64,000 nucleotides of DNA from Methanothermococcus okinawensis IH1 (GTDB lineage Archaea; AGJL01; Methanococci; Methanococcales; Methanococcaceae): positions 783,495-847,494 of the forward strand of contig NC_015636.1 in the NCBI RefSeq assembly GCF_000179575.2, written 5' to 3'. A program made the translations under genes and the position numbers. This document shows positions 36,498-46,999 of this stretch, one piece after another. Below the pieces are notes generated by a model. It saw nothing but the letters and a program-made list of their open reading frames with translations, had not been told where the DNA came from and did not search any database. How positions within the stretch are numbered: the first letter of the stretch is position 1; each line of letters begins with the position of its first letter.

Positions 36498-39400
36498 TTA
36501 AAGTTTTTCTTCAATCATGCCTTCTATATCCAAATATTTTTTCCTTAATTTTTCTTTCATCTCGTTATTTACATTCCATTTTTCTCTTTCTATTGCCTCC
36601 AATAATCGTTCTGTAATATTCATTAAAGCATAAGGATTATTCTCCTTAAAAAATTCTTCCATTTCTTTGTCAAACACATATTTTTCAGCTATTTTTTCAT
36701 ACATCCAATCATCAATTATATTGGATGTGCAATCCCATGCAAACATATGGTCAATATATTTTGAGAAATCTCCCGCTCCTTTATACCCATGTTTTTTCAG
36801 ACCTTCAATCCATTTTGGATTTAATATTTTTGTTCTAAATATCTGCTTTCCTTCCTCTTTTAGATGTTTTGTTTTTATTTTATTTGGATTTGATGTATCT
36901 CCAATATAACTTTTCGGCTGTTTTTTGGAGTAATGAGTAACAGCTGCAATAAGTCCTCCATGATAACTGTTAAAATCGTCCCCTTCAAAGATGTCCCATT
37001 CCTGAGAATCTTCATTTTTAACCGTTAATTCTATCTTTGACAGTCGATTTACGAACTCCTTTTTTGCATCAATTCCGTAGATATTTTTACCGTAGGCATA
37101 GCCACCCCATTCAACAAATACCTTTGCTAAATCTTCAATTGATTCCCAGTTCTTTTCATCAATCAAATTGGCTACCCCTGCACCATAAGTGCCGGGCTTA
37201 TCGCTAAATATCCTATATAAACTCGTTTCTCTTGCAATTTTCTCATCAATACCGTTTTTTAATTTTTCCTCAACATCCTGTTTATAATGCTTTTTAATAT
37301 AATTCATTTCGTCGGGCTCATTAAGATTTGCCACTTTTCTAACTGCATCATCGATTAAATCAATAACCTGTGGAAATGTATCCCTAAACAAACCACTTAC
37401 TCTTAATGTTAAATCTATTCTTGGGCGTCTGAGCTCACTTAGTGGTATTACCTCAGTGCCTATTACCCTCCCCATTTTGTTCCAAATAGGTTTAACTCCC
37501 AAAAGATATAAAATCTCCCCAATATCATCCCCTTTGGTCCTCATCGTTGGAGAACCCCATACTATAACTCCCAAATATTCTGGATATTTGCCTTCTTCGT
37601 CTAAATATTTATTAACTAAATCATCTGCAAGCCTCTTCCCCATTTCATAGGCGGTTTTTGTAGGTATTTCCTGTGGATTGCATGAGTAAAAGTTTCTTCC
37701 AGTTGGAAGGCAATTTATGTCTTTTGTCGGAGCTCCGGCTATTCTTGGTGGAACATACTTACCTTCCAATGCATCAACAGCATGTTTTATCTCATCATCT
37801 ACTCTCATCAAGCTTTTGTAGATAATAGATACTGTTTTTAAAATTTCCTTTAAATTAGAGTTTATTTTAATGGTTTTTAGGTTTTTTATTTCATTCTCAT
37901 TAAAATCGTATTTTTTATATTCATTAAGTAGATTTATGGCAATTTCGTTTATTTTATCAATAATTTTGTGATTTTGCCCCATATTTTCGTTTAATTTATC
38001 CCAATCATAACCCAATATATTGGAAATTATCTCTAAATAATTAAATTGATACCTAATTATCATAAAAATCATATTTATTAATTTATCATCACAAAGTGGA
38101 ACGCCCATTATATGCAGTCCTTCATTTATTTGTCTATTTTTTAATTCCTCCAAATAATCATGGATTTTATTTAAAAGATTTTCAAAATTGGTATTGTCCA
38201 TTTTTTTATTTATTGTATTTCCATCCATTAAATCCTCATCAAGTTTTAACTCCTTAATTTTATTCAATATATTTTTCTTTAAAAAGTCTTTTTTTTCTAC
38301 TCCTTCTACTTCATAATATTCATCTATATCCTTTTCTAATTCAGATAATTCAGCGTATAAATCTGATATTGTCATAGGTGGAATTAAATGACTTATAATT
38401 GTTGCATAACTTCTTCTCTTTGCCTGTGTTCCCTCTCCTGGATTATTTACAATGTAGGGATATATATTTGGGAGCTCCATATTTACATCTGGATAGCAAT
38501 CTCTTGAAAGACCTACACATTTTCCTGGAAGCCATTCCAAATTGCCATGTTTTCCTATATGCATAACTGCATCTGCTTTAAAAACATTTTTAATCCATTT
38601 ATAAAATGCAATGTAATAATGTGGCGGAGATAAGTCGGGAGAGTGGTATATTGCAGATGGATTTTCCCCAAAACCTCTTGGTGCTTGAACAGATATAAAG
38701 ATATTTCCATTTATAATTCCGGGAATAATTAATTTACCATCAAAATTCATTACATCTCCTGGAATTTCGCCCCAATCTTTTATTAATTCATATTTTACCT
38801 TTTCCGATAGATTGTTAAACCATTTTTCATAATCCTCTTTTTTTACATTTCCTACGGCTTTTTTTATGAGTTCCTCTGTTAAGAATCTTTTATCGTTTGT
38901 AGCATAGTTCAGCATATGTTTTATTAAATCTGTTCCATTTTTATATAAATCTGGATTTACATCAAATCCTCTGTTTTTTAGTTCTTTTAAAATATTTAAA
39001 ACACTTTCTGGACTATCTAAACCAAAAGCACTTGCTATTTTATCGTTTCTTGGTGGATAGTTATGGAATATTATTGCTATTCTTTTATCTTTATTTTCTT
39101 TTAATTTTAAATTGGCATACTTTAAAGATAAATCAACAATCTTTTCTACTCTATCTTTTATTGATTTATATTTTATAATAGGAGCTCCTACTTCTCCATC
39201 TTTTATTTTTTCTTTTCCACCTATTGGAAAATGTATTATAGTCCCATCAAATTCAGGCATAGCCATTCCAATTACTAAATCAATTGGATTTATTCCTGCT
39301 ATTGATTTTTTCCAGTCCTCAATATATCCTGTGGATACAATTGCCTGCAATATTGGAACATTGAGTTTTTTTAAGAATTCTGGTTCATCCTTTAATAAAT

Positions 39401-40220
39401 CTGGTTTAACACCCATCGACAAGGTGAATAATGTTGTATTAATTAAACTGTGGATAATTGGCTTGTTATTTTTATAAAAGAATTTTTCAAAGGTTTTTAG
39501 TGTTCCAATAGCACCCAATTCATTTTCTAAATGTGATGTAAATACGGCAATAGGTAGAGCTCCTTTATCCTCTATTATATTTATTAAATCATCTACATAA
39601 TCTACATTATTTGCAATAAACCAATTTCTGTAAAATAGTATTCCAATAACTGGTTTATAATTATGTTTATAATTGTTATTTATTTGTATTTCTTTTCCAT
39701 TTTTAATTAGATAGTTGATATAATCATCAAGAGTCTCAAAATATTTGTTTTTATAATAAATACCCTGCCATGGCATGAGTTTTGGTTCTTCATATTTTAT
39801 ATTTGAATTTAAGTTTCCAAAGGTATTTGCTAAATATAAAAGGAGATTTTTGTAATTTTCAACACCTTCATATCCTAAATATTTAATAACCTTTAATTTA
39901 ACATCACTGCTAACTGTTGTAGCTTCATCTAAATCTGGATGAATCTCATTTAAGGTAGGTAGAGGTAAAAATGGGATATCATTTTTTAATGTAAATGCTT
40001 TTAATTCATCAAAATATTTAAAAGCACTTTTTCCACCCATAAGTTTTGTAAATACAATATTTGCATCTTTAATAAATTCTAAGAACTCATTAAATTCCAT
40101 TTCAGAGCAGTTATAATCCAATATCTTAAATTTTATGCCATACTTTTTAACTTCTTTATATACCTCTTCAAAAACCAAATCATCACTATCAACAGTAGAT
40201 ACAAAACCTATTTTAATCAT
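36498..40220 (-). CDS. CobN-like magnesium/cobalt chelatase large subunit
   Basis: This 1240-residue protein of the CobN/BchH family inserts metal ions into tetrapyrroles. The signature region VMHIGKHGNLEWLPGKCVGLSRDCYPD (around residue 545) with GEGTQAKRRSYATIISHLIPP, the later IVWGSPTMRTKGDDIGEILYLLGVKP and SGLFRDTFPQVIDLIDDAVRKVA are diagnostic. An asparagine/lysine-rich segment around residues 660-690 is an expanded linker. Methanogens have several CobN paralogues. Cobalt is inserted into corrins by CbiX/CbiK-like enzymes, and CfbA inserts nickel for F430, so the true metal and ring are not settled. It is divergent from an Fe-S gene with a 141-base shared promoter region. ATG 40220 has GGTGAGATT. 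Confidence 0.88.
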   Translation of the reverse strand: MIKIGFVSTVDSDDLVFEEVYKEVKKYGIKFKILDYNCSEMEFNEFLEFIKDANIVFTKLMGGKSAFKYFDELKAFTLKNDIPFLPLPTLNEIHPDLDEATTVSSDVKLKVIKYLGYEGVENYKNLLLYLANTFGNLNSNIKYEEPKLMPWQGIYYKNKYFETLDDYINYLIKNGKEIQINNNYKHNYKPVIGILFYRNWFIANNVDYVDDLINIIEDKGALPIAVFTSHLENELGAIGTLKTFEKFFYKNNKPIIHSLINTTLFTLSMGVKPDLLKDEPEFLKKLNVPILQAIVSTGYIEDWKKSIAGINPIDLVIGMAMPEFDGTIIHFPIGGKEKIKDGEVGAPIIKYKSIKDRVEKIVDLSLKYANLKLKENKDKRIAIIFHNYPPRNDKIASAFGLDSPESVLNILKELKNRGFDVNPDLYKNGTDLIKHMLNYATNDKRFLTEELIKKAVGNVKKEDYEKWFNNLSEKVKYELIKDWGEIPGDVMNFDGKLIIPGIINGNIFISVQAPRGFGENPSAIYHSPDLSPPHYYIAFYKWIKNVFKADAVMHIGKHGNLEWLPGKCVGLSRDCYPDVNMELPNIYPYIVNNPGEGTQAKRRSYATIISHLIPPMTISDLYAELSELEKDIDEYYEVEGVEKKDFLKKNILNKIKELKLDEDLMDGNTINKKMDNTNFENLLNKIHDYLEELKNRQINEGLHIMGVPLCDDKLINMIFMIIRYQFNYLEIISNILGYDWDKLNENMGQNHKIIDKINEIAINLLNEYKKYDFNENEIKNLKTIKINSNLKEILKTVSIIYKSLMRVDDEIKHAVDALEGKYVPPRIAGAPTKDINCLPTGRNFYSCNPQEIPTKTAYEMGKRLADDLVNKYLDEEGKYPEYLGVIVWGSPTMRTKGDDIGEILYLLGVKPIWNKMGRVIGTEVIPLSELRRPRIDLTLRVSGLFRDTFPQVIDLIDDAVRKVANLNEPDEMNYIKKHYKQDVEEKLKNGIDEKIARETSLYRIFSDKPGTYGAGVANLIDEKNWESIEDLAKVFVEWGGYAYGKNIYGIDAKKEFVNRLSKIELTVKNEDSQEWDIFEGDDFNSYHGGLIAAVTHYSKKQPKSYIGDTSNPNKIKTKHLKEEGKQIFRTKILNPKWIEGLKKHGYKGAGDFSKYIDHMFAWDCTSNIIDDWMYEKIAEKYVFDKEMEEFFKENNPYALMNITERLLEAIEREKWNVNNEMKEKLRKKYLDIEGMIEEKL

Positions 40221-40361
40221 AATCTCACCAAGCTTAATTAAAATAAATTAAAGAATAATAATTAAATAATAAATATATTTTTAATAACAATGTTAATAAA
40301 TATGATATATTTAAAATTTTTTATTAAAAATAATAAAAAACATATTAATTTGGTGAAAAAA

Positions 40362-40814
40362 ATGGACAACCAATTAAAACAATTAAAACAAAAAGAACTA
40401 TTAATAAAAATTAGGGAATTTATGATATTAAATATAGAGATAAAAAAGCTTATGAATGAATTGGATGTTGATAGGGAAATATATAATACCTATGAGAATA
40501 TAACAAAAATGGTTAGAGAGCCAAATAAACTAATATATAAAAAATTTTATAATGCTGGAAAGGAAATTTACTATGAAGAATATCGCAAAAAAAGAAAGGA
40601 TATAGTATGGTTTCCAACAATTAATTATACAAACTGCAAAAAATGCAAAAAATGTATAGATTTCTGCCCAAAAGGAGTTTATGAATGGGAAAATGGTAAA
40701 GTTGTTGTTAAATATCCATTTAATTGCATAATAAACTGTAATGCCTGTTCCTGCTTATGCTGTGAAAATAATGCCATAGTATTTCCAGAGAAAAAAATTA
40801 ATAAATATGATTAA
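40362..40814 (+). CDS. 4Fe-4S cluster protein with helical N-terminal domain
   Basis: This 150-residue protein has about 90 residues of charged helix followed by a ferredoxin-like module. That module contains CKKCKKCIDFCPKGVYEW and a cysteine-dense NCIINCNACSCLCCENNAIVF, enough for two 4Fe-4S clusters with unusual spacing in the second. ATG 40362 has GGTGAAAAAA. It is the first gene of a plus-strand group with the U32-like protein, a CxC/CxxC protein and cfbC, so it may donate electrons to a member of that group; this is an inference. Confidence 0.75.
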   Translation: MDNQLKQLKQKELLIKIREFMILNIEIKKLMNELDVDREIYNTYENITKMVREPNKLIYKKFYNAGKEIYYEEYRKKRKDIVWFPTINYTNCKKCKKCIDFCPKGVYEWENGKVVVKYPFNCIINCNACSCLCCENNAIVFPEKKINKYD

Positions 40815-40905
40815 AATTAAAAATATATAAAATTGTAATTTATATTAATTTATATTTATCTATATTATTATTTATATATTCGTATATTTATATTAAGGTG
40901 TTGTT

Positions 40906-41943
40906 ATGTTCTCAATTCCCCATCCTGGAAATTTTGAAAGTTTAAGAATTATAGTTAATGAGATAAAAAAATATCAAAAAAATTGTAAAAACTGCAAAAC
41001 TGATAAAAACATAAGAAAAATAAATAATAAGAAAATGAACGATAAATTTGAAGTATATATGGGATACGCCGATTTTATAGGAACTGGAAGAGCTACGCTT
41101 TATAAACCACCACTTGAAGATATAAAAAGACAGATAGAATACGCCCATAAAAATAAGATAAGGTTTGAAGTTACTATAAATTCCGCATGCATGGGAGCTC
41201 TGCATTTAACACCCAATGGTATAAACTATATAAAAAAATTATTTAGTATATTTTCGGATATGAATTTAGATAGTGTAACCCTTGCAGACCCATATTTAAT
41301 TGATTTGGCAAATGATTGTGGATTAAAGGCAAATGTATCTTGCATAGCATTGGTGGATAGTCCCCAAAAGGCAGAATTCTATGACAGTAAGGAAGTTTAT
41401 GCCATTACCCTTGATAGCTCAATAAATAGGCATTTTGATATTATTGAAAATATAAGGGATTCGGTATCTTGTAAATTGAAGATTCTTGTTAATGAGGCAT
41501 GTTTATATAAATGCCCTATGAGAGCTCAGCACTTTAATTTCTTTTCCCATGCAAATATACAGAATGTTCCTGTTTTAGATGATTACTATTATAATAGATG
41601 TATAAGTATGAGAGTTAGGGATAAGTCATTAATAATAAAAAGCCCATTTATTAGACCCGAGGATTTAGGAGTTTATGATAAACTCGTGGATATTTATAAA
41701 TTATCTGGAAGAAGTCATCCTATTGGATGGATAAGAAGAGTTTTAAATGCTTATTTAAATAGAAACTATGATGGTAATCTTATGGAACTTTTAGACTGCC
41801 CAAGGGAACTCGAAAGTCATTACTATATCGATAATAAATTACTTGATGGAGCTATTGAAAAATGGAAAACCTGCGATAAATTCTGTAATAGATGTAATTA
41901 CTGTAAGGATTTGGAGGAAAAGGTAGTTAAGGTGAAAAAATGA
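40906..41943 (+). CDS. U32-family (UbiU/V, collagenase-like) protein
   Basis: This 345-residue TIM-barrel protein is related to the U32 peptidase/UbiU-UbiV family. The family's conserved four-cysteine Fe-S site appears as NEACLYKCPMRAQHFNFFSH plus the C-terminal CDKFCNRCNYCKD. Other matches are the GRATLYKPPLEDIKRQIEYAHK and LDSVTLADPYLIDLANDCGLKANVS strands. Members hydroxylate rings (UbiU/V) or act on tRNA and proteins. An Fe-S enzyme acting on a tetrapyrrole would fit the neighbours but is unproven. The stop overlaps the next start (ATGA). Confidence 0.75.
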   Translation: MFSIPHPGNFESLRIIVNEIKKYQKNCKNCKTDKNIRKINNKKMNDKFEVYMGYADFIGTGRATLYKPPLEDIKRQIEYAHKNKIRFEVTINSACMGALHLTPNGINYIKKLFSIFSDMNLDSVTLADPYLIDLANDCGLKANVSCIALVDSPQKAEFYDSKEVYAITLDSSINRHFDIIENIRDSVSCKLKILVNEACLYKCPMRAQHFNFFSHANIQNVPVLDDYYYNRCISMRVRDKSLIIKSPFIRPEDLGVYDKLVDIYKLSGRSHPIGWIRRVLNAYLNRNYDGNLMELLDCPRELESHYYIDNKLLDGAIEKWKTCDKFCNRCNYCKDLEEKVVKVKK

Positions 41944-42398
41944 GTGAATCCATTAATAATGAAAATAATAATATAAGTAATAAAAATAGTAATAAAATTA
42001 ATAAAAGTAGAAATAATATGGGCAACAATAAACCTATTAAAGAACTTATAAAAAACGATAGGAGATATTTTGAGGAATTTTTATCAAATTCTTTTGGAAA
42101 AAATATCTTTGTTCCTGAAATGGATGTTTTTTCATCAAAATGTGGTTGTTATGGTATAATGATTATGACAAGGGGGGTTTTATTCGATGAAGTGGATGTA
42201 TTTAAAGATAGGATTATAAAAAAACTTGAAGAAATAGCAAATAATTATGGTATAAATGCCAATTGGATATTTATAAGAATAATTCCGTCAAGTGAGGATG
42301 TAATATCATTTGGAGTAAGGGAGCTCTGCAATATGTGTAGGGAAGAATACAATGCAAATAAACCAAGACCTGATTTAATTACATTAAAATATGATTAA
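41940..42398 (+). CDS. Uncharacterised cysteine-motif protein in cfbC group
   Basis: This 152-residue protein has an asparagine/serine/lysine low-complexity leader (about residues 4-32). A compact domain follows with SKCGCYGIMIMTRGVLFDEVD and VRELCNMCREEYN. The CGC and CNMC motifs suggest a metal or Fe-S site. I do not recognise the family; it may be one of the methanogen-restricted marker proteins. Translation is coupled to the U32-like gene by a 4-base overlap, and cfbC follows 79 bases downstream. Confidence 0.65.
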   Translation: MSESINNENNNISNKNSNKINKSRNNMGNNKPIKELIKNDRRYFEEFLSNSFGKNIFVPEMDVFSSKCGCYGIMIMTRGVLFDEVDVFKDRIIKKLEEIANNYGINANWIFIRIIPSSEDVISFGVRELCNMCREEYNANKPRPDLITLKYD

Positions 42399-42477
42399 AT
42401 ATTTTATTATATTATTTATTATTTTTATTTTTTTATTTTATTAAATATTTTTAATTCTTTTACTTTTTGGTGATAGG

Positions 42478-43320
42478 ATGGTTAGAAAATTTTGTATCTA
42501 TGGAAAGGGAGGTATTGGAAAATCCACAACCGTATCCAATATAGCCGGAGCTCTGGCTGAATCTGGTAAAAAAGTAATGGTCATAGGATGCGACCCAAAG
42601 GCAGATTCAACAAGAAATTTGATGGGTAGGAAAATACCAACAGTTTTGGATGTTTTTAGAAAAAAGGGTAATGCTATTAAACTTGAAGATATTGTTTTTG
42701 AGGGATTTTGTGGAACTTACTGTATTGAAAGTGGGGGTCCTGAACCTGGTGTAGGATGTGCAGGAAGGGGAGTAATTACGGCAATAGAGGTATTGAATAG
42801 GTTAGGGGCATTTGAAACATTAAATCCTGATGTAATTATCTATGATATATTGGGGGATGTTGTTTGTGGTGGATTTGCCATGCCATTACAAAAACACCTT
42901 GCAGATGATGTTTATATCGTTACAACATGCGACCCAATGGCAATTTATGCTGCAAATAATATATGTAAGGGAATAAAAAGATATGCAAAAAGAGGAAAAG
43001 TGGCATTGGGAGGAATTATATATAATGGAAGAAGCGTAATAAACGAGCCTTCCATTGTAGAGGAGTTTGCTTCAAAAATTGGAACAAATGTTATGGGAAA
43101 TGTTCCAATGAGTAATATCATCACAAAGGCAGAAATTTACAAAAAAACCGTAATAGAATATGCACCAGATAGCGAGATTGCAGATGTTTTTAGGGAGCTC
43201 GCAGATGCCATTTATAAAAACGATAAGAGGGTTATTCCAACTCCTTTATCTGAGGAAGAAATTGACGAGATTACGGAAAAGATAGACGATTTATTAAAAG
43301 AAAAGATAGTTATTGTATAA
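42478..43320 (+). CDS. cfbC: Ni-sirohydrochlorin a,c-diamide reductive cyclase, reductase component (NifH-like)
   Basis: This 280-residue homodimeric ATP-dependent Fe-S reductase delivers electrons to CfbD in the six-electron reduction and ring closure that makes seco-F430. The P-loop GKGGIGKST is at residues 9-17, [10 protein letters not shown] near 37-46, and the cysteines that bridge the 4Fe-4S cluster are C94 (GVGCAGRG) and C130 (DVVCGG). It differs from dinitrogenase reductase in lacking neighbouring nifD/nifK, and the methanogen-wide NifH class is CfbC. The start has GGTGATAGG. Confidence 0.87.
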   Translation: MVRKFCIYGKGGIGKSTTVSNIAGALAESGKKVMVIGCDPKADSTRNLMGRKIPTVLDVFRKKGNAIKLEDIVFEGFCGTYCIESGGPEPGVGCAGRGVITAIEVLNRLGAFETLNPDVIIYDILGDVVCGGFAMPLQKHLADDVYIVTTCDPMAIYAANNICKGIKRYAKRGKVALGGIIYNGRSVINEPSIVEEFASKIGTNVMGNVPMSNIITKAEIYKKTVIEYAPDSEIADVFRELADAIYKNDKRVIPTPLSEEEIDEITEKIDDLLKEKIVIV

Positions 43321-43512
43321 TAAATGTTTAACAGATTATTATGTTTATTTAATTTTAATTTTAATTTTTATCATTATTTTAATTTTATTTTCTTTTTTAT
43401 CCATTCTATTAATTATATAATTTAAAGATATATATAACATTATTAAAAGAAATTTAATTAATTATATAAATAAATGATGTATTGTAAAATAATAAATTTA
43501 AATTGTGATACC

Positions 43513-44664
43513 ATGTTAAAAACTGAAAATTTAACTGTTGGATATAAAGATTATGTTGTAGTTGAAAATGTAAATTTACATGTTAAAGAAAGGGAAATAT
43601 TGTGTATCATAGGTCCAAACGGTGCAGGTAAATCCACGCTTTTAAAAACCATAGCTACATATTTAAAACCTAAAAAGGGAGTAGTTTATTTAAATAGTCA
43701 AATTATACACGATTTAACGCCAAAAAAACTTGCAAAAGAAATGGCTGTTGTATTGACTGAAAGGGTAAATCCTGGAAATATGACTGGATATGATATTGTG
43801 GCTATTGGAAGACACCCATATACAGATTTATTTGGGAGATTAACTGAAAAGGACAATGAAATAATAATAAATGCTGCAAAGTCTGTAAATGCAGAGTATC
43901 TATTGAATAAAAACTTTTTTGAAATGAGTGATGGAGAGAGACAAAAGATAATGATAGCAAGAGCTCTTGCCCAAGAACCAGATGTTCTTATACTTGATGA
44001 ACCTACAAGTTTTTTGGATGCAAAACATAAAATTGAATTAACCCTTTTACTTAGAAATCTTGCAACAAAGAATAACTTGGCAATAGTAGTTACACTTCAT
44101 GATATAGAGCTCGCTTTAAGGATAGCCGATAAAATGGCATTGATAAAAAATCATAAAGTCATAGCTTATGGGCATCCAGAGGATGTTATGAAAAAAGAAA
44201 TCGTTAATAATCTTTACGATTTAGATAATGCAAATTATAATGAGATAATAGGCTATTTTGAACTAAAAAACAATAAATCAAACTTAAAATCTGGCAATAG
44301 GATTTTTTTGATTTGTGGAGCTGGAACGGGGGTTGATGTGTTAAGATTTCTTACTAAAAATGAATATAATGTCGTTGTGGGAATACTACATAAAAATGAT
44401 GTGGATTATATCGTAGCAAAGACTATGGAATTGGATGCAATAGTAGAAGAACCTTTCAATCCCATATCAAATGAAAAATTTGAAGAGGCATTGCGTGAGC
44501 TCCGGTTATCAGATATAGTTATATATACGGATTTTCCAGTTGGAGAAATTAATATTATAAATAAAAAACTTGTAGAATATGCAAAAACCCATAATAAAAA
44601 AGTGATAGAATATAATGGTAAAATAACATCTTTAAAGAATATGTTGGATGATATATTGGATTAA
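43513..44664 (+). CDS. Corrinoid/iron-type ABC transporter ATPase with C-terminal extension
   Basis: This 383-residue ATPase of the FepC/BtuD class has Walker A GPNGAGKST near residue 36, signature MSDGERQKIMIARALA, Walker B VLILDEPTSFLD and the switch histidine in TLHDIE. The last 120 residues form a separate Rossmann-like domain (RIFLICGAGTGVDVLRFL, then LDAIVEEPFNPIS and LSDIVIYTDFPVGEIN). From memory a similar extension occurs in haloarchaeal cobalamin-import ATPases, which favours a corrinoid substrate. ATG 43513 follows GTGATACC. Its permeases are convergent at 44820-46999. Confidence 0.85.
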   Translation: MLKTENLTVGYKDYVVVENVNLHVKEREILCIIGPNGAGKSTLLKTIATYLKPKKGVVYLNSQIIHDLTPKKLAKEMAVVLTERVNPGNMTGYDIVAIGRHPYTDLFGRLTEKDNEIIINAAKSVNAEYLLNKNFFEMSDGERQKIMIARALAQEPDVLILDEPTSFLDAKHKIELTLLLRNLATKNNLAIVVTLHDIELALRIADKMALIKNHKVIAYGHPEDVMKKEIVNNLYDLDNANYNEIIGYFELKNNKSNLKSGNRIFLICGAGTGVDVLRFLTKNEYNVVVGILHKNDVDYIVAKTMELDAIVEEPFNPISNEKFEEALRELRLSDIVIYTDFPVGEINIINKKLVEYAKTHNKKVIEYNGKITSLKNMLDDILD

Positions 44665-44819
44665 TATTAATTAAATTTTTATATTTTTTATTGTTAATTT
44701 TATTTATTACCATTTAATTATTTTTATTTTTTTTATTTTTAGTTTTAATCTTTTTTTATCCTTATTTAATTTTTAATTATTTTATTTATTTCTATTATTT
44801 TTATTTTATTTATAATTAT

Positions 44820-45947
44820 TTAATACATTTTTATCTTTTTTTCGCTTTTATATACAAGATATATTACAATTATACCCCCCAATACATCAAGAATGGAGCC
44901 TATTGGCAATACCTGAGCTGGACGGTTTAATCCATATATATAAAATATAGGGACCCAGTATTTTAATGAGATTATATGACACATAAGCATTAACACCACA
45001 CCTACAAACATGGTTGTTGGCAGTAACCATCTGTGGTCTGAGGTTTTTATAAGGGGTCTTGCCAAATAGGGTGATGCAATGCCCACAAATGCCATTAATC
45101 CAACATAAGGCACTATGGCACCTACGATAAATGAAGTTAGTAATAAGATTAATACTCTAATATTTTTTATATTTAAACCAAAACTTTTTGCATATTTTTC
45201 TCCAAATAATAAGGCGTTTAGAGGTTTTATTAAAAAAATACTCCCAATTATAAATATTATGGTGCATATAGTCATTGGAAGTATATCATTCAAATGAATT
45301 TTAGTTACATTTCCAACAACAAAATTAAAATAGTCTTGAATAGCCACATCTGTTCCATTTGCTATTAAATAAGCTCTTATTCCTCCAAATAGATAACTCA
45401 TCAATAGGGCAACAATTAAGACGCCATTTACCTCTTTAATTCTAAGGGCTATAATTATAAGCATGATTATTGAGAGTAGCCCTCCACACCATCCTGCTAT
45501 CATGACTGTATCTGTTCCAAAGGCTGAAAGTAATTCTGCAAAACTATTTATGAATATTACAAGCACAACGGCAAATAATACGCCACTTGATATACCTGTT
45601 GTGTATGGTGATGCAAGAAGGTTCCTAAATAATGTCTGTAACATCAATCCACAGGCCGATAATGTTAAACCTACAAGAATTGCTCCAATAATAGGTGGAA
45701 GACGAACTTTTTTTAATAACATATATTTAAATGCAGTGGTTTCATCCAAGCTCTGCTGATGAAAAATATGGTGTTTGGTAATTTTATAACAGATGTTATC
45801 CACTGTAATTTTTGATTGATATATAACAAAATTTGTGGTATCCTCTAAGGTAATTGATTTGGCATTTCCACCAAAATACATACCTGCAATGGACAATCCA
45901 AATATCGAAACAATTAACGCTAAGATTATAGCATATCGGTAATTCAT
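44820..45947 (-). CDS. FecCD/BtuC-family ABC permease (second)
   Basis: This 375-residue permease has about ten transmembrane helices, including RLPPIIGAILVGLTLSACGLMLQTLFRNLLASPYTTGISSG, the hallmark of the FecCD family, and SFIVGAIVPYVGLMAFVGIASPYLARPLI. An additional N-terminal loop of about 50 residues precedes the conserved core. Its ATG shares one base with the stop of the preceding permease (TAATG), so the two are translationally coupled and probably form a heterodimeric channel. Confidence 0.88.
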   Translation of the reverse strand: MNYRYAIILALIVSIFGLSIAGMYFGGNAKSITLEDTTNFVIYQSKITVDNICYKITKHHIFHQQSLDETTAFKYMLLKKVRLPPIIGAILVGLTLSACGLMLQTLFRNLLASPYTTGISSGVLFAVVLVIFINSFAELLSAFGTDTVMIAGWCGGLLSIIMLIIIALRIKEVNGVLIVALLMSYLFGGIRAYLIANGTDVAIQDYFNFVVGNVTKIHLNDILPMTICTIIFIIGSIFLIKPLNALLFGEKYAKSFGLNIKNIRVLILLLTSFIVGAIVPYVGLMAFVGIASPYLARPLIKTSDHRWLLPTTMFVGVVLMLMCHIISLKYWVPIFYIYGLNRPAQVLPIGSILDVLGGIIVIYLVYKSEKKIKMY

Positions 45948-46999
45948 TATACCCCCATTTTTCTAACTTTTAAATATATAACTATAGCAATAGGAGCTCC
46001 TACTATTGACAAGGGACATAAAAGCGGAAGATTGTTTGAGGACTGTGGCACAATAACCCCGGGTCGTGTTAGTATATCTGCAAATAATACAAATACAGAG
46101 CCCAATATCGCAGTCATTGGTATTACATACATATGTTTTGATGTATTGCATAGCATTCTTGCAATAATAGGACATACCAATCCTACAAAGGCAATTGGAC
46201 CAGCAAATGCCACAACAGTTGCCGTTAATATACAGGACAAGATTATTAACCATTTTTTTAGATTTTTTACATCTACACCAACGCTTATGGCATATTTTTC
46301 CCCAAGAAGATTAGCATCAAGTTTTTTTGAGAGAAATATATATGCTAAAATAACTATTGGAATAAGTATAACTGCCATTAAATTAATTTGGGTCCATGTT
46401 AAATTATTGACTGAGCCCATGCCCCACATAAAATATCCTGCAAGTTTGGAGTTTTCTTCGCCAATATAATCCCCAGTATATACAACAAGGGTGGTTAATC
46501 CTGATGCTATGGCTCCTATCATAATACCGCAAATTAATAAAGTTGCAGTTTGCCTTATAATTCTTGCTATACTTATGACTATAAACATGGTAATTAACGA
46601 GCCAATGTATGCAGAAATAATGAATCCATATATAGAATGAGGAATGCCCATATTAAATAGCAATGATGTAAATATATATAGAACAACACCAAGGGATGCT
46701 CCACTTGCTACTCCCATTAAATATGGGTCTGCCAAAGGATTTCTAAAATATCCCTGCATTAAAATTCCAGCTACGGCAATACCTAAACCAACAATAATTG
46801 CCCCAACTGTCCTTGGAAGTCGTAATTTTTCTATAATTAAGTCCATAGTATTATTTCCTGTGGTGCCTTCAAATAAATATTTTTTTAACTGTTCATCTTT
46901 TATTCCAATGGTCCCTTCAACAATACTAAAATAAGACAACACCAACAATAAAATTAAGGATAATGTAAATAATCCTAAAAATCGTTTTTTAACTTTCAA
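45947..46999 (-). CDS. FecCD/BtuC-family ABC permease (first)
   Basis: This 350-residue permease of the same family has the motif [37 protein letters not shown] and [18 protein letters not shown]. It is closer than its partner to the common family length. With the downstream permease and the plus-strand ATPase it would import corrinoids, haem or ferric chelates. No substrate-binding lipoprotein is encoded in the window. The start has GGTGAAATT. Confidence 0.9.
   Translation of the reverse strand: MKVKKRFLGLFTLSLILLLVLSYFSIVEGTIGIKDEQLKKYLFEGTTGNNTMDLIIEKLRLPRTVGAIIVGLGIAVAGILMQGYFRNPLADPYLMGVASGASLGVVLYIFTSLLFNMGIPHSIYGFIISAYIGSLITMFIVISIARIIRQTATLLICGIMIGAIASGLTTLVVYTGDYIGEENSKLAGYFMWGMGSVNNLTWTQINLMAVILIPIVILAYIFLSKKLDANLLGEKYAISVGVDVKNLKKWLIILSCILTATVVAFAGPIAFVGLVCPIIARMLCNTSKHMYVIPMTAILGSVFVLFADILTRPGVIVPQSSNNLPLLCPLSIVGAPIAIVIYLKVRKMGV

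Noticed and set aside
36905-36920. CTTTTCGG-like promoter core inside the cobN-like gene
   Set aside because: It is within a conserved coding region, with no TATA box at the right distance.
42478-43320. NifH (dinitrogenase reductase) for nitrogen fixation
   Set aside because: No nifD, nifK or nifI genes are adjacent, and the context (CobN-like chelatase, Fe-S proteins) and class fit CfbC of F430 synthesis.
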